NCBI GenBank assembly: GCA_012519645.1
Contig: JAAYPU010000092.1
Coordinates: forward strand, 1-9,522
DNA: 9,522 nt
Source: Clostridiales bacterium
GTDB lineage: Bacteria; Bacillota; Clostridia; Peptostreptococcales; JAAYPU01
Direction of reading: 5' to 3'
The notes under the pieces are model-generated. The model had not been told where the DNA came from and did not search any database. It was given only the letters and a program-made list of their open reading frames with translations. Of this stretch, positions 1-5,286 are shown piece after piece. How positions within the stretch are numbered: position 1 is the first letter of the stretch; each line of letters begins with the position of its first letter. Position numbers and translations under genes: made by a program.

Positions 1-25
1 CTAACCTCTAACCTCTAACCTCTAA
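1..25. repeat. Heptanucleotide tandem repeat, unit CTAACCT
   Basis: Three exact copies of ctaacct (1-7, 8-14, 15-21) are followed by a partial copy, ctaa. The tract runs off the left edge, so its full length is unknown. It overlaps the TAG stop of the nitrilase gene (22-24), so it starts exactly at the 3' end of that gene. It has the same 7-nt period as the tracts in the other spacers, with a different unit. Confidence 0.9.
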
Positions 26-843
26 TATTTCACTAGTTCATAGAGATCACTTCTTCTATGCTTTAAAAGCGGAAGTTGATTGCGTATTTTTTTTATATGA
101 TCCAAATCCACTTCACCGTAGATAATATCTTCCTTCTCATTTCCTTGGGCAATGATTTTTCCCCATGGATCTGCCAATGCAGAATGACCATATGCATGAT
201 AAGAAGCCTGCAGGTTTCTTGCTGGTGATACCGCTGCAAAGTATACTTGATTATCCAAAGCCCTGGCCCTCAAGGTTAAATCCCAATGTGCGGGACCTGT
301 CGTCATGTTAAAGGCAGCTGGAATGATAATCATTTCAGCCCCCTGCTGGACCATAAGACGCATTAATTCAGGAAATCGCATATCATAACAAATGGCAATT
401 CCTATTTTGCAGTATTCAGTATCTACTACTGTTACTTTATCTCCTTTGCTTAATGTGTCCGACTCTTTAAAGCTTATTCCATTCTCTATATCTATATCAA
501 ACAAATGTATTTTCCGATGCTTGCCTATTAAAACTCCTTCCCTGTCGAAAACATAAGATGTATTGAATATTTTCCCATTATCAAACTCAGGTATCGAGCC
601 TCCGATAATATATATTTTTAACTCCTTTGCTAAATCGGAAAGCACCTGTGTTGATTTCCCGGGAAATTTTTCCGCAAACACAGGGAAAAAATCATTTTCA
701 TAAGGGCAATTAAACATTTCCGGCAGTACTATGAGCTCACTGCCTTCCTTAGCAGCCTGCCTTATCATCTTTTCAGCCTTATAAAGATTTTCATTTTTAT
801 TATCCGTAACAAGCATTTGACATAGTGAAATTTTAAATTTCAA
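22..843 (-). CDS. Nit2-like carbon-nitrogen hydrolase, probable omega-amidase
   Basis: A 273-residue nitrilase-superfamily amidohydrolase, predicted cytosolic. The catalytic triad is visible: Glu42 in LPEMFNCPY, Lys111 in HRKIHLFDID and the nucleophile Cys152 in AICYDMRFPE. The runs RKIHLFDID, FNMTTGPAHW, DNQVY and SPAR, and the ending KRSDLY-like RRSDLYEL, closely match the Nit2/omega-amidase branch. That branch hydrolyses alpha-ketoglutaramate or alpha-ketosuccinamate to the 2-oxoacid and ammonia, usually after glutamine or asparagine transamination. The length is normal for the family. The start is TTG at 841-843, chosen because GGAGGTG (849-855) lies 5 nt upstream; the nearby ATG at 855-857 is out of frame and soon stops. 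The gene lies 316 bp downstream of rnhB, so it is probably a separate unit. Exact substrate is inferred from family resemblance. Confidence 0.9.
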   Translation of the reverse strand: MKFKISLCQMLVTDNKNENLYKAEKMIRQAAKEGSELIVLPEMFNCPYENDFFPVFAEKFPGKSTQVLSDLAKELKIYIIGGSIPEFDNGKIFNTSYVFDREGVLIGKHRKIHLFDIDIENGISFKESDTLSKGDKVTVVDTEYCKIGIAICYDMRFPELMRLMVQQGAEMIIIPAAFNMTTGPAHWDLTLRARALDNQVYFAAVSPARNLQASYHAYGHSALADPWGKIIAQGNEKEDIIYGEVDLDHIKKIRNQLPLLKHRRSDLYELVKY

Positions 844-858
844 GCCCCCACCTCCATG

Positions 859-895
859 GTTTCAGGTTTCAGGTTTCAGGTCTCTGGTCTCAGGA
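859..895. repeat. Heptanucleotide tandem repeat, unit GGTTTCA/GGTCTCA
   Basis: Five units in one register: ggtttca three times (859-865, 866-872, 873-879), then ggtctct and ggtctca, with a trailing gg. The tract ends only a few bases from the Shine-Dalgarno site of the nitrilase gene (849-855), so on the minus strand it would lie directly upstream of the ribosome-binding site. The complementary form TGAGACC occurs at 3159-3207. Confidence 0.85.
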
Positions 896-898
896 AAA

Positions 899-926
899 GT
901 GATTAGTAGTTAGTGATTAGTGTTTT
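899..926. repeat. Heptanucleotide repeat, unit GTGATTA/GTAGTTA
   Basis: Four degenerate heptamers: gtgatta (899-905), gtagtta (906-912), gtgatta (913-919) and gtgtttt (920-926). They lie three bases beyond the preceding GGTTTCA tract, showing two heptamer families side by side in one spacer. Confidence 0.75.
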
Positions 927-941
927 AGGGCCGATTTAGCA

Positions 942-1017
942 TGTCATTGCAAACATCCGAAGGATGTGTGGCAATCTCAATAAGATCGCCACGTCGCTGT
1001 CGCTCCTCGCGATGACA
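942..1017. repeat. REP-like palindromic intergenic element
   Basis: A 76-bp element bounded by imperfect inverted ends, tgtcattgc (942-950) and gcgatgaca (1009-1017), 8 of 9 complementary. Inside are a small hairpin (acatcc 953-958, ggatgt 962-967) and a central inverted repeat (gtggcaatct 968-977, agatcgccac 983-992, 9 of 10 paired). The GC-rich part at 988-1010 stands out from the AT-rich surroundings. Sequences of the type 'CACGTCGCT..CGCTCCTCGC.ATGACA' are, from general knowledge, widespread dispersed palindromic repeats in unrelated bacteria. No transposase is present. Confidence 0.7.
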
Positions 1018-1040
1018 AACCAATCAAATAACTAACAATC

Positions 1041-1073
1041 GTTTAACTATTGCTTAACTATTGTTCAACAGTT
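1041..1073. repeat. Three 11-bp tandem repeats
   Basis: gtttaactatt (1041-1051), gcttaactatt (1052-1062) and the diverged gttcaacagtt (1063-1073). The first two differ at one position. The tract lies in the 316-bp gap between rnhB and the nitrilase gene. Its 11-nt period differs from the 7-nt period elsewhere. Confidence 0.6.
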
Positions 1074-1095
1074 GTGAAGCTATATACTATCACGA

Positions 1096-1144
1096 GGTGT
1101 AATAAATCATACACCATAATTACACTCACACTGTGCGAAGCACA
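1096..1144 (-). other. Two small hairpins downstream of rnhB
   Basis: Two short inverted repeats follow the rnhB stop in its transcript. The first has a 5-bp stem and 3-nt loop (1132-1136 with 1140-1144); the second has a 6-bp stem and 8-nt loop (1096-1101 with 1110-1115). Neither is followed on the minus strand by a clear U-run, so they are weak candidates for a 3' end. Nothing else recognisable was seen between 1074 and 1159. Confidence 0.3.
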
Positions 1145-1159
1145 TATTTTCACTTAATA

Positions 1160-1930
1160 TTACTCAATGTTCACAAATGTTCTCCTATGTAATGGGCATA
1201 GACCATACTTTTGGATACCCTCATAATGCTTTTGTGTTCCATATCCTTTATTAGATACAAAATCATATTGAGGATATAAATTATGATATTCGCGCATCAT
1301 TTTATCTCTTTTAACCTTTGCGACTATTGATGCAGCAGCAATAGAAATGCTTTTTTCATCTCCTTTAATAATCCCTGTTTGATTGATTTTAACATCTTCT
1401 AATTTCAGCGCATCGATCAATATATGCTCCGGTTCATATGTAAGTGACTCTATGGCTTTTCTCATAGCCAGCTTAGCAGCATTTAGTATATTGATTTCAT
1501 CTATAATTTTATTGTCCACGATACCTATGCCAATACTCAAAGCATGCTTTTCAATTTCGCGAACCAGCTCTTCCCTTTTTTTTTCTGTCAGCTTTTTTGA
1601 ATCATTAATTCCTAAGACATTAAAATCTTGAGGCAAAATTACTGCAGCGGCTACAACCGGTCCAGCCAACGGGCCTCTTCCTACCTCATCTACACCTGCG
1701 ATAATTTTACATCCTGAATCGAAAAAAGATTTTTCATATTCTTTCATTTTTTTTGTCCGAACAACTTCTATTAAATGCTTTTTATATTGCGTTTCCAATC
1801 TTTTGCCCATTTTTTGGACTGCCGAACGGGAATCCATATAAAACAATTCAGCATATAAAGGATATTCGTCAATATAAATATCGTCTATCATATCCATTAT
1901 TTCATCAACTGTTAAAATTTTTGTATCCAC
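1160..1930 (-). CDS. rnhB: Ribonuclease HII
   Basis: RNase HII cleaves the RNA strand of RNA/DNA hybrids and nicks at single ribonucleotides left in DNA, using two divalent metal ions. With the start used here the protein has 256 residues. The four catalytic acids are Asp81 and Glu82 in GVDEVGRGPLAGP, Asp173 in LIDALKL, and Asp191 in KGDEKSISIAAASIVAKVKR. The approximately 70-residue region before the catalytic core is as in Bacillus-type RnhB. The chosen start is GTG at 1928-1930, because CGGAGG (1939-1944) lies 8 nt upstream. A GTG further upstream at 1952-1954 keeps the frame open but has the Shine-Dalgarno site inside its own reading frame, so it is unlikely. It lies directly downstream of rbgA, as in many Firmicutes, but across a 206-bp repeat-rich gap. 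Confidence 0.95.
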   Translation of the reverse strand: MDTKILTVDEIMDMIDDIYIDEYPLYAELFYMDSRSAVQKMGKRLETQYKKHLIEVVRTKKMKEYEKSFFDSGCKIIAGVDEVGRGPLAGPVVAAAVILPQDFNVLGINDSKKLTEKKREELVREIEKHALSIGIGIVDNKIIDEINILNAAKLAMRKAIESLTYEPEHILIDALKLEDVKINQTGIIKGDEKSISIAAASIVAKVKRDKMMREYHNLYPQYDFVSNKGYGTQKHYEGIQKYGLCPLHRRTFVNIE

Positions 1931-1960
1931 GATAAAAACCTCCGATAAACCCACGGTTTA

Positions 1961-1995
1961 AATTAAGAATGAATAATGAAGAATGAAAAATTAAT
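1961..1995. repeat. Heptanucleotide repeat, unit AATGAA(N)/AATTAAG
   Basis: Five degenerate heptamers in one register: aattaag, aatgaat, aatgaag, aatgaaa, aattaat. The tract lies just upstream of the rnhB ribosome-binding site. It is inversely complementary in type to the attctta heptamers at 2105-2132, so the two tracts form the arms of a larger inverted repeat. Confidence 0.8.
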
Positions 1996-2046
1996 GTGAA
2001 ATTTGCTATGCAAATTCTAAATCTATTAGCTTGATCTATTTACTCT

Positions 2047-2075
2047 ATTCTAATAAAAATAGAGTAAAAAAGCAA
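2047..2075 (-). promoter_or_regulatory. Weak candidate promoter for rnhB
   Basis: On the minus strand TTGCTT (2070-2075) is followed after 17 bp by TAGAAT (2047-2052). The -10 is 5/6 to consensus, but the -35 matches only at TTG. It overlaps the central hairpin at 2039-2068. In DNA this AT-rich such a match can arise by chance. Confidence 0.25.
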
Positions 2076-2104
2076 AGAATTTGCATAAGCAAATTCTTTC
2101 CCAA

Positions 2105-2153
2105 ATTCTTAAATCATAATTCTTAATTCTTAGTTATCAGTTATCAGTTATCA
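2105..2153. repeat. Heptanucleotide repeats ATTCTTA and GTTATCA in one register
   Basis: Seven consecutive heptamers: attctta, aatcata, attctta, attctta, then gttatca three times. The unit changes at 2132/2133 without loss of the 7-nt phase. The GTTATCA part runs into the rbgA coding sequence and supplies its TGA stop (2137-2139) and last codons. Confidence 0.85.
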
Positions 2154-2985
2154 ATGGCTTCTCAATGCTTATTTTCCCGATCTTTCCGCTTCTGTACTCA
2201 TCCATAATAGTCTTGGCAGCACGTTCATAATCCTTTCGCCCGCCTGACTGAATAAACCCTCTTTTATCGCATATGTCATCCATGATTTCTAATGCTGTAT
2301 CCTTCAATACATCTAATTTAAATCTTTCTTTAAGAAGCTCCGGATAATTATCTGTAAGAAACCCGATAAGCTTCAAAACAATATTTTCTAAATCCAATAT
2401 TTCATCTTTTATAGAACCAACAAACGCAAGTTTTAAGCCAATTTCCTGATCTTCAAATTTTGGCCATAATATACCGGGTGTATCTAATAACTGAACACCT
2501 TCTTTTAAATTGATCCACTGTTTTCCTCTTGTTACACCGGGCTTATTACCTGTTTTTGCACTCTTTTTCCCTGCCATTCTATTAATAAGTGAGGATTTTC
2601 CCACATTTGGAATACCTACAATCATTACACGTATTGGTTTTTTCCGGACAGAGTTTGCGTTCATTTGTTGATTCAGGTTTTCAAGTATTCTATATAATTC
2701 CTTGATACCTGCCCCACTGTTGGAATTCATAGGAACAGCAATTACTCCGTTTTTTTTGTATGCATCTATCCACTTTTTTGTAACCGTCTCATCTGCTAAA
2801 TCGCTTTTATTGAGAATAACGATTCTTTTTTTATTTTTAATCAAGTCATCTATAATGGGATTTTTACTGGACACTGGTAATCTGGCATCCAAAACTTCAA
2901 TTACAGCATCCACCATTTTAATATTTTCTTGAATCAGCTCTTTAGTTTTTTTCATATGCCCAGGATACCAATTTATTTGTTCCAT
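2137..2985 (-). CDS. rbgA: Ribosome biogenesis GTPase RbgA (YlqF)
   Basis: A circularly permuted GTPase that binds a late 50S precursor and is needed for its maturation in Bacillus. The 282 residues show the permuted motif order: G4 NKSD at 59-62, then G1 GIPNVGKSS at 124-132, a G2 candidate in PGVTRG at 149-154, and G3 DTPG at 168-171. The N-terminal WYPGHMKK has His10, equivalent to the histidine implicated in GTP hydrolysis in B. subtilis RbgA. The C-terminal helical domain is complete. Start ATG at 2983-2985 is preceded by GGGGGTG (2991-2997), 5 nt away. It is placed between rplS and rnhB as in other Firmicutes. The last four residues, ITDN, and the stop are encoded by the GTTATCA heptamer repeat, which suggests that the repeat has replaced or extended the original 3' end. 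Confidence 0.96.
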   Translation of the reverse strand: MEQINWYPGHMKKTKELIQENIKMVDAVIEVLDARLPVSSKNPIIDDLIKNKKRIVILNKSDLADETVTKKWIDAYKKNGVIAVPMNSNSGAGIKELYRILENLNQQMNANSVRKKPIRVMIVGIPNVGKSSLINRMAGKKSAKTGNKPGVTRGKQWINLKEGVQLLDTPGILWPKFEDQEIGLKLAFVGSIKDEILDLENIVLKLIGFLTDNYPELLKERFKLDVLKDTALEIMDDICDKRGFIQSGGRKDYERAAKTIMDEYRSGKIGKISIEKPLITDN

Positions 2986-3000
2986 AATAACACCCCCAAA

Positions 3001-3042
3001 TTAACTAATAACTAAGAAATAAGAAATAAGAAATAATAGTTG
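3001..3042. repeat. Heptanucleotide repeat, units TTAACTA and AGAAATA
   Basis: Six units in register: ttaacta, ataacta, agaaata three times, atagttg. The tract lies 3 bp beyond the Shine-Dalgarno site of rbgA (2991-2997), and so is immediately upstream of it in the transcribed direction. Confidence 0.8.
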
Positions 3043-3220
3043 AGGATGATTTTGTGTGTTTTGCAAACACAAAATCTACATTTTAGTCTTTCGTCTTTCA
3101 TCAATTAATGAATAATGATTAATAATGAATAATTATCGGACTCCGGACTTCGGACTCCTGACACCTGAGACCTGACACCTGAGACCTGACACCTGAGACC
3201 TGAGACCTTAGTTATTAGTT
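3003..3220. repeat. 218-bp element with 14-bp terminal inverted repeats
   Basis: The ends aactaataactaag (3003-3016) and cttagttattagtt (3207-3220) are perfect inverse complements. Between them are a hairpin at 3048-3076 (stem gattttgtgt / acacaaaatc, 9-nt loop) and a long heptamer tract (3082-3221). The right end lies 3 bp from the rplS terminator and the left end about 5 bp from the rbgA ribosome-binding site, so the element fills the rplS-rbgA gap almost exactly. There is no transposase and no convincing coding sequence. A MITE-like origin is an inference. Confidence 0.5.
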
Positions 3221-3221
3221 T
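3082..3221. repeat. 20 consecutive heptamers of changing sequence
   Basis: 140 bp can be cut into exactly 20 heptamers with no slip: tttagtc, tttcgtc, tttcatc; then aattaat, gaataat, gattaat, aatgaat, aattatc; then ggactcc, ggacttc, ggactcc; then tgacacc and tgagacc alternating, ending in a second tgagacc (3159-3207); then ttagtta and ttagttt. At least four unit families share one register. A 7-nt period is not a multiple of three, and the run gives a spurious 7-residue repeat when translated. Confidence 0.88.
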
Positions 3222-3223
3222 AA

Positions 3224-3247
3224 AAGGGGACTGTTCCCAGTCCCCTT
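3224..3247 (-). terminator. Intrinsic terminator of rplS
   Basis: A 9-bp stem (aaggggact 3224-3232 with agtcccctt 3239-3247) and a 6-nt loop. It starts 8 bp after the rplS stop. On the minus strand the stem leads into a short U-run; on the plus strand it leads into a longer one (cttttttatt), so it could work in both directions. Confidence 0.75.
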
Positions 3248-3255
3248 CTTTTTTA

Positions 3256-3597
3256 TTATTCCATAGTTTTAATTTTAGCAGCTTTTCCGGTTCTTTCACG
3301 CATGTAGTTGAGCTTCGCCCTTCTGACTTTACCTTCTTTTACTAATTCAATCTTGCTGATATTAGGAGAATGAATAGGGAAAGTTTTTTCCACACCTACA
3401 CCGGAGGCTATTCGGCGAACTGTAAATGTTTCACCTAAACCACCATTTTGTCTCTTAAGTACAAATCCTTCAAAAATCTGGATTCTTTCTCTATTACCTT
3501 CTTTTATCTTAAGGTGTACTTTTACTGTATCTCCGACTTTGAATTCTGGTATATCTTTTTTAAGGTACTCTTGTTCAATTGCTTTAATTACATCCAT
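3256..3597 (-). CDS. rplS: 50S ribosomal protein L19
   Basis: 113 residues, full length for bacterial L19, which sits at the 30S-50S interface. The family pattern is clear: the N-terminal helix with IPEFKVGDTVKVHLKI, then RIQIFEGFVL, GETFTVRRIASGVGVE, TFPIHSPNI and the basic C-terminal KVRRAKLNYMRERTGKAAKI. Start ATG at 3595-3597 has AGGAGG (3606-3611) 8 nt upstream. It follows trmD in the usual Firmicutes order, but a promoter and leader in the 115-bp gap suggest independent transcription, and a terminator follows directly after the stop. Confidence 0.98.
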   Translation of the reverse strand: MDVIKAIEQEYLKKDIPEFKVGDTVKVHLKIKEGNRERIQIFEGFVLKRQNGGLGETFTVRRIASGVGVEKTFPIHSPNISKIELVKEGKVRRAKLNYMRERTGKAAKIKTME

Positions 3598-3667
3598 TTT
3601 ATATTCCTCCTCTCTTCATAGACGTTCATAAATTCATACTATCCAGCGGAACGCCCGTAATACACCG
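3598..3667 (-). promoter_or_regulatory. Structured 5' leader of rplS
   Basis: A roughly 70-nt leader between the predicted transcription start and the rplS start codon. On the minus strand GGCGUUC (3649-3655) can pair with GAACGUC (3621-3627) as 7 bp including one G-U, enclosing about 21 nt and ending just before the Shine-Dalgarno site. The part near 3641-3671 is more GC-rich than its surroundings. L19 leader RNAs that autoregulate rplS are known in Firmicutes; the position fits, but membership of that family was not tested. Confidence 0.45.
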
Positions 3668-3673
3668 TGCTAC

Positions 3674-3702
3674 ATTATATCATAAATATTTATTATGTAC
3701 AA
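3674..3702 (-). promoter_or_regulatory. Sigma-A-type promoter of rplS
   Basis: On the minus strand TTGTAC (3697-3702) is separated by exactly 17 bp from a perfect TATAAT (3674-3679). The predicted start is near 3667. The -35 box lies 10 bp past the trmD stop, so rplS can be transcribed apart from rimM-trmD. Confidence 0.7.
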
Positions 3703-3712
3703 CGTTTTTTTA

Positions 3713-4465
3713 TTATCTCTTATTATCTAAATCTTTTAGAATAACTTCAATTATTTTTTGCTTATCCTTGGTTAAATTATGCCTGTTTTGTATAAACTTT
3801 TCAAATAAATCCGGCCTTTTTTCATATGTTGTATATAATGACTGCATAAACTTCCATTTTTCTATTTCTCCATGATTACCGGAAAACAAGACTTCAGGAA
3901 CCTCCATTGCCTCAAATTCTCTGGGTCTTGTGTACTGAGGATACTCAAGCAAATCGCTGTATAATGACTCTTCTCTATAAGCTTCTTCGCTGCTCAACAC
4001 TCCCGGAATCATTCTTCCTATGGCATCAATCAATACCATAGCAGGTATTTCTCCGCCGGTCAGAACATAATCTCCTATTGATATCTCATCAGTCACCCAA
4101 TAATCTATTATCCTCTGATCGATGCCTTCATAATGACCGCATAAAAAGATCAATCTTCCTTCTGCGGATAATTCTATTGCTTTTTCCTGATCAAACACTT
4201 TCCCTTTAGGCGATAGATAAATAATTCTGTTTCCTTCAGCTTTTATATCTCTCAAAGCGGAAAAAACAGGCTGTGCCTGCATAACCATTCCAGCGCCGCC
4301 GCCAAAAGGGTAATCATCCACACTTTTATGTTTATTTTCACTATAATCTCTGATATTGATCAGATGAATGTCTAATATCCCCTTTTCTCTTGCCCGCCCA
4401 ATAATGCTTGTACTAAGAACAGCATCCATCATTTCAGGAAAAAGTGTTAAAATATCTATTTTCAT
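3713..4465 (-). CDS. trmD: tRNA (guanine-N1)-methyltransferase TrmD
   Basis: Methylates G37 next to the anticodon of tRNAs reading CNN and some other codons, using S-adenosylmethionine, and so prevents +1 frameshifting. The 250 residues form the SPOUT trefoil-knot fold followed by a C-terminal tRNA-binding domain. Family motifs are intact: MKIDILTLFPEM (1-12), GGGAGMVMQAQPV (55-67), YLSPKGK (83-89), LCGHYEGIDQR (108-118), IGDYVLTGGEIPAM (130-143) and DLLEYPQYTRP (171-181), where Asp171 corresponds to the catalytic Asp169 of the proteobacterial enzyme. The ATG (4463-4465) overlaps the TGA of rimM as ATGA, indicating translational coupling. The stop is directly followed by the rplS promoter. 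Confidence 0.98.
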   Translation of the reverse strand: MKIDILTLFPEMMDAVLSTSIIGRAREKGILDIHLINIRDYSENKHKSVDDYPFGGGAGMVMQAQPVFSALRDIKAEGNRIIYLSPKGKVFDQEKAIELSAEGRLIFLCGHYEGIDQRIIDYWVTDEISIGDYVLTGGEIPAMVLIDAIGRMIPGVLSSEEAYREESLYSDLLEYPQYTRPREFEAMEVPEVLFSGNHGEIEKWKFMQSLYTTYEKRPDLFEKFIQNRHNLTKDKQKIIEVILKDLDNKR

Positions 4466-4962
4466 AAATCCATCAATCCTTCGATCAACTGAATTTTTAT
4501 CATTTTCTTTTCTATATCTATTTCCTTAACGAATTCCTCTACTGCCGGAACAAGAATGTTTTTCAATTCTTTGGTCTTTATTTCATATAGATCCTGTGCA
4601 GTACTCTGAATCACGTCTGTTAGCGTGCCTATATATGACCCGTCTGTACTATAGACTTCACAGCCTATCAAATCAACTATAAAATAAGTGCCTTCAGGCA
4701 GCTTTCTTGCATTCTCTCTGTCTATTTTCAAGTAAAGTGTTTTATATTTCTCAGCAGTAGTACGGTCATCAATACCTTTAAGCTTTAATATAACCAATTC
4801 ATTATTATATCTTACTCTTTCAATATCAAACCGTCTGCCTTCAATATATACAAATTCCAACTCATCAAAGCGTTCCTTATAGTCGGTTAAGGGATAAACT
4901 TTCAATTCTCCCTTTATTCCTACCGCATTAACGATCTGACCGACATTGAACATATCTACCAT
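4462..4962 (-). CDS. rimM: 16S rRNA processing protein RimM
   Basis: A 30S assembly factor that binds S19 and helps mature the head of the small subunit. 166 residues, normal length. The N-terminal domain carries VGQIVNAVGIKGELKVYPLT (about 7-26). The PRC-barrel domain follows from about residue 92, with YFIVDLIGCEVY, and IQSTAQDLYEI; the C-terminal LVPAVEEFVKEIDIEKK is typical. The first ATG (4960-4962) was chosen because a GGTGGTG stretch is 5-6 nt upstream; an ATG three codons in (4951-4953) would be too far from it. The ribosome-binding site is weaker than its neighbours'. It overlaps trmD by 4 bp. The 324-bp gap to khpA suggests that rimM-trmD has its own transcript; only a weak promoter-like match (GATAAT at about 5052-5057) was found. 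Confidence 0.96.
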   Translation of the reverse strand: MVDMFNVGQIVNAVGIKGELKVYPLTDYKERFDELEFVYIEGRRFDIERVRYNNELVILKLKGIDDRTTAEKYKTLYLKIDRENARKLPEGTYFIVDLIGCEVYSTDGSYIGTLTDVIQSTAQDLYEIKTKELKNILVPAVEEFVKEIDIEKKMIKIQLIEGLMDL

Positions 4963-4983
4963 AAAAACACCACCGACTTCGTC

Positions 4984-5018
4984 GAATTAAGAATTTAGAA
5001 TTAAGAATAAAGAATTAA
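4984..5018. repeat. Heptanucleotide repeat, unit GAATTAA
   Basis: Five units in register: gaattaa, gaattta, gaattaa, gaataaa, gaattaa. The tract lies directly upstream of the rimM start region. A small cgac-ttc-gtcg hairpin (4974-4984) separates it from the gene. It closely resembles the tract at 1961-1995 in front of rnhB, including the following 'tg' and AT-rich hairpin. Confidence 0.85.
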
Positions 5019-5021
5019 TGT

Positions 5022-5049
5022 AGAAATTTTTGCTTTCAGCAAAATTTCC
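5022..5049. repeat. Recurrent AT-rich hairpin (copy 2)
   Basis: gaattt-type stem: gaaatttttgct (5023-5034) pairs with agcaaaatttc (5038-5048) with one bulged T and a 3-nt loop. It is almost identical to the hairpin at 7684-7709 and similar to those at about 1998-2016 and 2078-2096, so this is a repeated sequence and not merely local base composition. Confidence 0.65.
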
Positions 5050-5072
5050 TGATTATCTTTCAGTTGGCAATA

Positions 5073-5138
5073 GAAATCTAAGAATTAAAATTCATGATTT
5101 CCTTGCATAAGTTCGCCGGCTATTTGTTTCACAAATAG
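5073..5138. other. Two further hairpins in the khpA-rimM spacer
   Basis: The first pairs gaaatc (5073-5078) with gatttc (5096-5101), with an inner gaatt/aattc stem (5082-5086, 5089-5093). The second is ctatttgt-ttc-acaaatag (5120-5138), an 8-bp stem with a 3-nt loop next to a short GC-rich patch (gttcgccggc, 5111-5120). No coding sequence is seen here. Confidence 0.5.
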
Positions 5139-5151
5139 GTCGAGCTAAGAT

Positions 5152-5172
5152 CAGCTATCAGTTGTCAGTTAT
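5152..5172. repeat. Heptanucleotide repeat, unit CAGTTAT
   Basis: Three units: cagctat, cagttgt, cagttat. The same family as the GTTATCA units at the end of rbgA (2133-2153), here in the interior of the khpA-rimM spacer. Confidence 0.75.
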
Positions 5173-5184
5173 TAAGATGTTGAT

Positions 5185-5207
5185 TTTTTGTTTGTAAAAC
5201 ACAAAAA
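5185..5207. other. Hairpin related to the one at 3048-3076
   Basis: tttttgt (5185-5191) pairs with acaaaaa (5201-5207), with an alternative inner gttt/aaac pairing. The TTTTGTGTTT-GCAAAACACAAAA theme is shared with the hairpin at 3048-3076 in the rplS-rbgA spacer. Confidence 0.5.
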
Positions 5208-5220
5208 TATTCATAAACTA

Positions 5221-5248
5221 TTAGTTATTAGTTGTTAGTTATAAGTTA
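5221..5248. repeat. Heptanucleotide repeat, unit TTAGTTA
   Basis: Four units in register: ttagtta, ttagttg, ttagtta, taagtta. The tract stops exactly where the palindrome at 5249 begins, so on the minus strand it directly follows the khpA 3' hairpin. Confidence 0.82.
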
Positions 5249-5276
5249 CCAATGGGACGGCATGCCGTCCCATTGG
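5249..5276 (-). terminator. GC-rich perfect palindrome after khpA
   Basis: Two 14-bp arms (5249-5262 and 5263-5276) with no spacer form a perfect palindrome centred on GCATGC, 10 bp after the khpA stop. Position and stability suggest the 3' end of the ylxM-ffh-rpsP-khpA transcript. On the minus strand it is followed by GTAACTTATAAC rather than a U-run, so classical Rho-independent termination is not certain. Confidence 0.5.
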
Positions 5277-5286
5277 AAATATACTA

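Larger units (their letters stand above)
1961..2132. repeat. Inverted-repeat spacer element between rbgA and rnhB
   Basis: About 172 bp bounded by aattaagaat (1961-1970) and its perfect complement attcttaatt (2119-2128, within a tract to 2132). Inside the arms are two AT-rich hairpins (about 1998-2016 and 2078-2096, both built on GAATTTGC..GCAAATTC) and a central hairpin with an 11-bp stem and 8-nt loop (2039-2049 with 2058-2068). The nesting resembles a small non-autonomous palindromic element. There is no coding capacity. Confidence 0.55.

Noticed and set aside
1931..1954. Earlier GTG start for rnhB adding eight residues
   Set aside because: The CGGAGG ribosome-binding site (1939-1944) would lie inside the coding sequence; it is ideally placed for the GTG at 1930.
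2039..2068. 11-bp hairpin as an rbgA terminator
   Set aside because: On the minus strand the U-run lies before, not after, the stem; it is followed by TAGATC, so it is kept only as a hairpin of the spacer element.
3138..3207. Possible CRISPR-like array
   Set aside because: Units are contiguous 7-mers with no unique spacers of 30 nt or so, and no cas genes are present.
3105..3299. 64-codon minus-strand reading frame with a VSGVRSQ-type heptad repeat
   Set aside because: It overlaps the end of rplS and its terminator, has no ribosome-binding site, and its repeat is just the translation of the heptamer DNA repeat (21 nt give 7 residues).
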